From the NCBI GenBank assembly GCA_009869945.1, contig WIXG01000164.1:62001-126000 (forward strand): DNA of 64,000 bases, written 5' to 3'. Made by a program: the position numbers and the translations under genes. Below are positions 58,803-64,000 of this stretch, one piece after another. Below the pieces are notes generated by a model. The model made no database searches, had not been told where the DNA came from, and worked only from the letters and a program-made list of their open reading frames with translations. Numbering within the stretch: position 1 is the first letter of the stretch; every line of letters begins with the position of its first letter. The DNA is from Mesaphorura yosii (taxonomy: Eukaryota; Arthropoda; Collembola; Poduromorpha; Tullbergiidae).

Positions 58803-61800
58803 TTATTTTTTCTTCGACAGCACCGTTTCCTGCAAAAATTTATCAAATAGTACGTAATTAAATGTATAATTAAGACGATAGTAGGCGACTTGCCTTCAGC
58901 ACTCCATTCTTCAGCGTAAACGCCCGATCGTAGTGAGCCACTGTTTGCAGGCGATGAGCAACCGTTATCACAGTACAATTCGAGCAGAATTCAGTCAACG
59001 TTTGTTTGATCAGTTCGTCCATTGTTGAGTCGAGATTGGCAGTCGGTTCGTCGAGGACGAGGATCTTGTTGCCCTTCAGCATTACTCTGACGAGGGACAG
59101 AATCTGTTTCTGGCCTTGGCTCAGGTTGTGACCATCTTCCTCCACCTCGGAGTAGATTCCATCAAAGTACGTGCTGAAGCGGTTGAATACTCGACAAATT
59201 GCGTCGTCGCTTATTTGGCCCGTCGGATCCAAATTATCACGAACGGTGCCCTTGAACAGATAAGGCTCTTGAGGGATGACTGACACGCTGGACCGCAGGA
59301 GGCGGAGTTTAATAACTTGAGCGTCCACACTGTTGAAGCTTATCACACCTGTGTAATCACAGAGACGATACAGCGCTTTGAGCAGCGTCGTCTTGCCGCA
59401 GCCCGTACGTCCGAGCAGCGCCACTTTCTCGCCCTTTTCGATCCTGAAGTTGATATCACTCAGAACGTGGTTATTGTCCTCATAAATAACCTTCACGTTC
59501 TTGAATTCAATTGGAGCATCGACATTCACATCTGGAATTGAAAGTGGCGTAGTTAGTTAAAGGAATTATGGCTCCTTGAGATATTAACTTGCCATCCCGT
59601 CCATTCGAAAAGTCCTCCACGTCAAGTTTCTCGTACTCAAATATCCGTTCCACTGCAACCAACTGGTTTTCAGCGTCCGCACTTTGTCGTGCTCCGAGTT
59701 GAAAGGTTCCGGCGAGAAAAAGCACGGACGTGATGGCGAGGCCGGCGTCAGCACCAACTGGTGAATTGAATAGAGCATTCAAACTTTGGAGGCAAAGAAT
59801 TCCTGCTATTGCTATCTTCCCTCAAATATTCTCCACTTACGCTGACGCCCAACTACGAAGCTTCCGACCACAATCGCCGTGTACAGAACAGAGATCCAGT
59901 CCATCCAAATGCCAAACCACCGGGAAGCCGCCAAATTCACGTACCAACTCGCGCTGTGGCGATCTAAGCGGGACTGAAATTCTTCCAGGAACCGTTGCTG
60001 AGCGCCGTAACACCTAATCGTGGAGAGGCCAGATGTTGTGGAGCTTACAAGCGTGTACAGTGGTGAGAGACCTAAAGCCTCAAAACGGCGGATTGCACAA
60101 CCTGTTCGAATGTAGAACCGGCGCAATGTGTAAAAAATTGCGGAGAGGGCCATGGCCGGAATCAGTGAGTACGGTTGCAGAATGCTGATTACGATGACAG
60201 TCCCGACCACTTGTAGTAAAACTCCGGTCGCACTGAAGAACGTCGTCGGAAGTGACTCATCCATTAGAGCCATGTCTTTGCTGAATCGATTTATGATTTT
60301 GCCGTGACTATGAAAGAATTCCAGCTTCGAACAGATCACCTTGTCGAAAATCTTCTCGTGAATGCGCATAGAAGATTTCAGGCAGACGCGGAAGAAGAGG
60401 AGAGTTCTCACGATGGAGGCGAGGACCACAGTTCCGGTCAAGCATCCAAAAATTATCATACTGTGAGTTGGTGGCTGGTCGGAGGTCCTACAAAAATCAA
60501 TTGTCAAACGCGTACGTTTGCATTTTCAATATTCTGTCACGTCTTTCATAATATTGGCAACCTACCAAATTCTCAAGAAGTAATCTGTGCCCGTAAACGA
60601 CGCCTGGCATACCAAATTAGCGAGAATCAGCACCAAGAAGCCGAAGGGCCCACATCCGCTTTTGAAGTACTTGTACAATGTTTTCCAGCTCACACCGCCA
60701 TTCTTTCCCACCTCGTCCACCGCCTCAGTCCTTTCTTCCTCGACTTCCTTTGGCTGTGTGTCGTCAAGGCTTCCTGCAATACTTCGCTTTCTCTTCACCG
60801 TGACAGAATCCAAGCTGACCGCTTTCCCAAGGCTGCCATCGCCGCCACAGATAATCAGAAGCTTCCCTTGCAGCACTTTATTGATAAGTTCCTTGATGAC
60901 GTGCGTCTTTGTGTTCTTGTCAAGTGCAGCGAAGGGATCGTCGAGCAAGTAAATGTCTGCGTCCGAGTACGCAGCGCGCGCCAGGGAGATCCGTGCTCGC
61001 ATCCCACCGCTCAAACTTTCCATGCTGACGTGACCCAAATTGTTTAACGCACAAGCCCGTAGAATTCGCTCGTACTTCTCAGGATCGTGCGCATGATTGA
61101 GGACAATGTTATCACACATTGGGGCTGGGTAGATCCACGGTGTTTGTGGGCAGTAGGCAATTTGGCCGTTGTACGTGATTCGACCAGAAGGAAGTTCAAG
61201 TTCATTCAGTATCGCTTTTAAGAGTGACGTCTTTCCAGTGCCCACGCCGCCAACGATGTTGACAATCTCTCCTTTCTGGATTTCCAAGTTCAGCTTCTCT
61301 TCCCGGCACCGCAGTGGCACGTTGCTGAATCGGACGAATGGTTCTGATTCTGACTCGTGAGCTTTGCCGTACATTTGACACTGCTGAATGCTGTACCGAT
61401 AATGGCCCTCGTTGTCAGAAGAGTTCAAATACTTCTCAATCCGCTTCATCGCAACACGAGCCTCTGCCAATTGAAGGATTCCATTCGGCAGGTAGCTTGT
61501 GATTAGGTTCCGGATGTTGTTGAACAGCGCGAGTGTCACAAATACTTTCGTCGAACTCTGAATGCTTCCGTACCACAAAACGATCACGAAGAATACCACT
61601 TTGATGCTGCTGTAGAAAAAGGTGAGATTCATCACACGAAGGTACGCGGTCCGCCTAATCATATTCACTTCATTTCTGTGAAAATTAAAGAAATTTTTTA
61701 TATTTGATGGCTTTTACGACCATTTAATCTCGAGACGACAATTACGACTTACGCTCTGAGTTTTCGACAAGTCTCCTTGTAGATTTGCTCGAGCCCCAGC

Positions 61801-62980
61801 ATTTTGATTTGTTTCATCTTCTTAAGCATTCCACTCAAGAACTCCAGCCTCAAATCGGTTTCAGCCGCCGTTCTTGTCCGAAATTTTGAGAACTGCACTC
61901 CGAGCAGTGCCTGAAGAACTGTGAAGGCCAGCAGCACGCCGAGGCCAATTACACTGGTCCATCCGTACTCTTGGTACAGGATCGTGAAGACAATGATTAG
62001 ATTGCACGGCGCAATCCACAAATAATGCAGTGACACGCATGACTGATCGAATCGCTGGACGTCACTGGAAAGTAGGTTCAGGAGCTTGCCTTGTCGGGCG
62101 TTCAGCTGTTGAAGACACTTGCGATAAATCAAACTTGTGCAAACGACACGAACCCGCATTCCAATGTGTTGCACTGAGAAATAGAACCAATGGGTTGTGA
62201 ATACTGAGAGCACAGAGCAAAGGACAATCAAGAACGCTTCCCGATACGGCGGGTCGGGGTCAGTGGCAAGTTTCTCCATCAGGAGTCCAATCAGCACTGG
62301 TTGAATTATCCTGCATACGATTGCAATGAAAAGATTTATTGCAGCCTACGAAGATTCTAATTACAAATTGCGACGCTTACCGAAGCCCGCATTCTTCTAT
62401 GAACGGCAGAATTCCCAGCAGGGCGTACCGACACCCAAACTGCTTCCGTATCACATAAAAGAGACTTCTTATCTTCTTCACCTTGAGCTTTTCTTCAGCG
62501 AGGCCGCTTTTGAGCAGATGATGCTCGTAATCTTCAATTGACTCTTGTGCATCCCATCTCCTGAACGCCTCCGCGCTTAACCTGGCTGAAGAATCCGAGC
62601 TAAGGAGCTGATCCTTCAGGTCATGGCTCTGGAGTTTGTGTTGGTAGCCCAGACAGAGTAAATCATTGAGCCACCTAAAACAAGCATAGTAGAAAACTAA
62701 TTCACAACATGCAAACTCCAAGCTGCGTCCTTCCTCAATCAAAATTTTGTCGTGAAGGATTTAATGAATCTAAAATAGATTCGCGAATCTCGAGTCTCAG
62801 CTTGGTCAAAGGAAAACGGCCGAGAAAGCTCAGTTGAAATGAGTTTGAAGTTTCTACCGCAGGACGACTTAATAAATATTCGGCGCTCTTAATTACTTCG
62901 AATTAACGCAAAAAATTAGACTCTTACCAAAAGAATAATTTTGAGACGAAACCAGCCTCGGCGCATGTTCTGACTCCCAT
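58803..62980 (-). CDS. ABC transporter subfamily C, MRP4-like, short form
   Basis: Exons 62928-62980, 62381-62674, 61753-62310, 60566-61675, 59841-60487, 59593-59757, 58894-59531 and 58803-58829; 1163 aa. ATP-driven exporter of organic anions, drugs and conjugates. The start KLFFWWLNDLLCLGYQHKL matches the MRP4-type opening (FFWWLNPLFKIGHKR). Layout: TMD1, NBD1, TMD2, NBD2. NBD1 has Walker A GGVGTGKTS, Q-loop YCPQTPWI, signature LSGGMRARISLA and Walker B DIYLLDDP, but after Walker B the H-loop His is missing (LLIICGGDGSLGKA) and the following segment is shortened. NBD2 has GRTGCGKTT, LSQGQ, KILVLDEP and VAHRL intact. Introns 59532-59592 and 58830-58893 seem to use GC donors. Shorter than the usual 1300 aa. 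Confidence 0.9.
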
Positions 62981-64000
62981 CGCACTCGGTTGGCAACTGA
63001 ATTTTGGGAACTCGGGCTCGAGATTCGAGATCACAATTTTCGTTTCCTCACTTTGAGAGAGACTCTCTGTGCTGTGTTTTCTTGTTCAGTGCGCAATGTC
63101 AAAAAATAAAAAAACGGCACGGTCGCACAAGAAATATTTGTTGTCTGTCAAGCGGTGTAGTCGATTTGAATTCCAAAACAAAACGAAAAAATGGAAAGTG
63201 GCACTCGTTTAAGATTGCATGCACAAGGTTAATTGTCCACCATTTAAGACAATTGAATCTGGAAGCTAATTCTGGAGTGCAGCTGCAATAAATAGGCAAA
63301 TATGACTCAGACTGCCTGCTGAGGTACTGCGGGTCAGGTTCTGGGTTCTCTTCTCAGGATTTTGGAACACACTTCGTAATTCACTTGGGCTAATGAATGG
63401 CTTGACTCGTTTTTGGAAAAATTCACATTTTTTGTCAATGGATTATCTAATTTAGCAAGAAAATTGAGAATTCTCACATGCATGCGGTACCGGCAAATCT
63501 ACCACGGACGCGGAATTCTTCATTTTAGTCAATCCTGAATAGTTGAATACTTCAGCTGAGGCGATGAACTGATAGAAATAACTCATAACCATCGGACTTA
63601 ATTCGAGGCACGATCCATTAAATTGACAATACGCAATTAAATCAAATCTGTATTCGTATTCGTGGTTTTCCATTCCATTTTCCATTATTATTCTGTAAAC
63701 AGTAAACAGTTTTATGGTATTGTTGGTCTTCGCAATCGCAGAACCTCAATGGACAAGTGAGACGACGCAGGAAAGATAATGATAGCGATTTTGAGAATGT
63801 TCGCATTGCCAGCATTGCTTGATTGCTTGGCGATTCAATTTTTGCAAGCTGTCCGCGTTTTGAACGAGTTTTGGGGCCTTGACACTGTTGCTCCGACCAT
63901 ACGTCACACTCGCCCGCATTATTCTCTTGAATGGCGGGTAATGCATACGGAACTTGTTATTGTCATTGAAATTTGACTTCTGATGAGTTGGCACAGATTT
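62981..64000. other. Right-edge kilobase without a supported gene
   Basis: Promoter of the ABC gene plus AT-rich sequence. ORFs at 63452-63685 (-, 77 codons with a true ATG) and 63779-63976 (+) have no domain, signal peptide or splice partner in view; either could be an exon of a gene beyond the edge. Confidence 0.4.

Noticed and set aside
63452-63976. ORFs near the right edge
   Set aside because: No evidence of function; could be exons of an off-window gene but unsupported here.

Overview
The window is a compact eukaryotic nuclear region, most likely from an arthropod. Introns are mostly 55-95 bp with GT-AG ends (two look like GC-AG), coding exons are separated by AT-rich spacers, and the families are animal ones: beta-heavy spectrin with an SH3 insert, a CYP3-clan-like P450, an ABCC transporter, trypsin-type proteases and secreted Gly/Tyr-rich peptides. 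A non-insect hexapod such as a springtail would fit the short introns, the DUF4728-like membrane protein and the intronless multi-membrane-pass receptor-like relic, but the species is inferred. All gene models were spliced by eye from reading frame and splice consensus.

Layout. 1-7.4 kb holds housekeeping and RNA-processing genes: SDHD (-, runs off the left edge), a SINA/SIAH-like RING protein (-), ZCCHC4 (-), then divergently PAXBP1/GCFC (+) and SREK1IP1 (+). 8.0-16.2 kb is a tandem array of five small secreted-protein genes (+), four of them Gly/Tyr-rich; five TATA boxes precede them and a sixth TATA box has no gene. 16.4-23.6 kb holds a secreted cystatin (-), an alpha-arrestin with a long Pro/Glu/Gln tail (-), an F-box/LRR protein (+) and a four-pass membrane protein (-). 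23.7-30.8 kb has no gene and probably contains the promoter and first intron of the next one.

30.8-49.5 kb is a complete beta-heavy spectrin (karst, about 4070 aa, 28 coding exons) with a possible zinc-finger gene nested antisense in one intron. 50.2-51.9 kb is a cytochrome P450 (-). 52.1-53.2 kb is a multi-pass membrane-protein pseudogene with two in-frame TGA codons. 53.8-56.9 kb has two related trypsin-family genes (-), one with an intact catalytic triad and one that lost His and Ser. 57.6-58.4 kb is an unrecognised gene (+), and 58.8-63.0 kb an ABCC/MRP4-like transporter (-). The last kilobase shows no convincing gene.

Most noteworthy is the 8-16 kb peptide array. Three members combine a signal peptide, an acidic or neutral pro-region, an R-X-K/R-R furin site, a His-rich stretch and GGY repeats, and all four Gly-rich members end in Gly-Arg-stop, which looks like an amidation signal. 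This resembles glycine-rich antimicrobial or neuropeptide-like precursors and could be an undescribed effector family. P450, ABCC transporter, cystatin, proteases and peptides suggest a defence and detoxification neighbourhood, but the clustering may be incidental.
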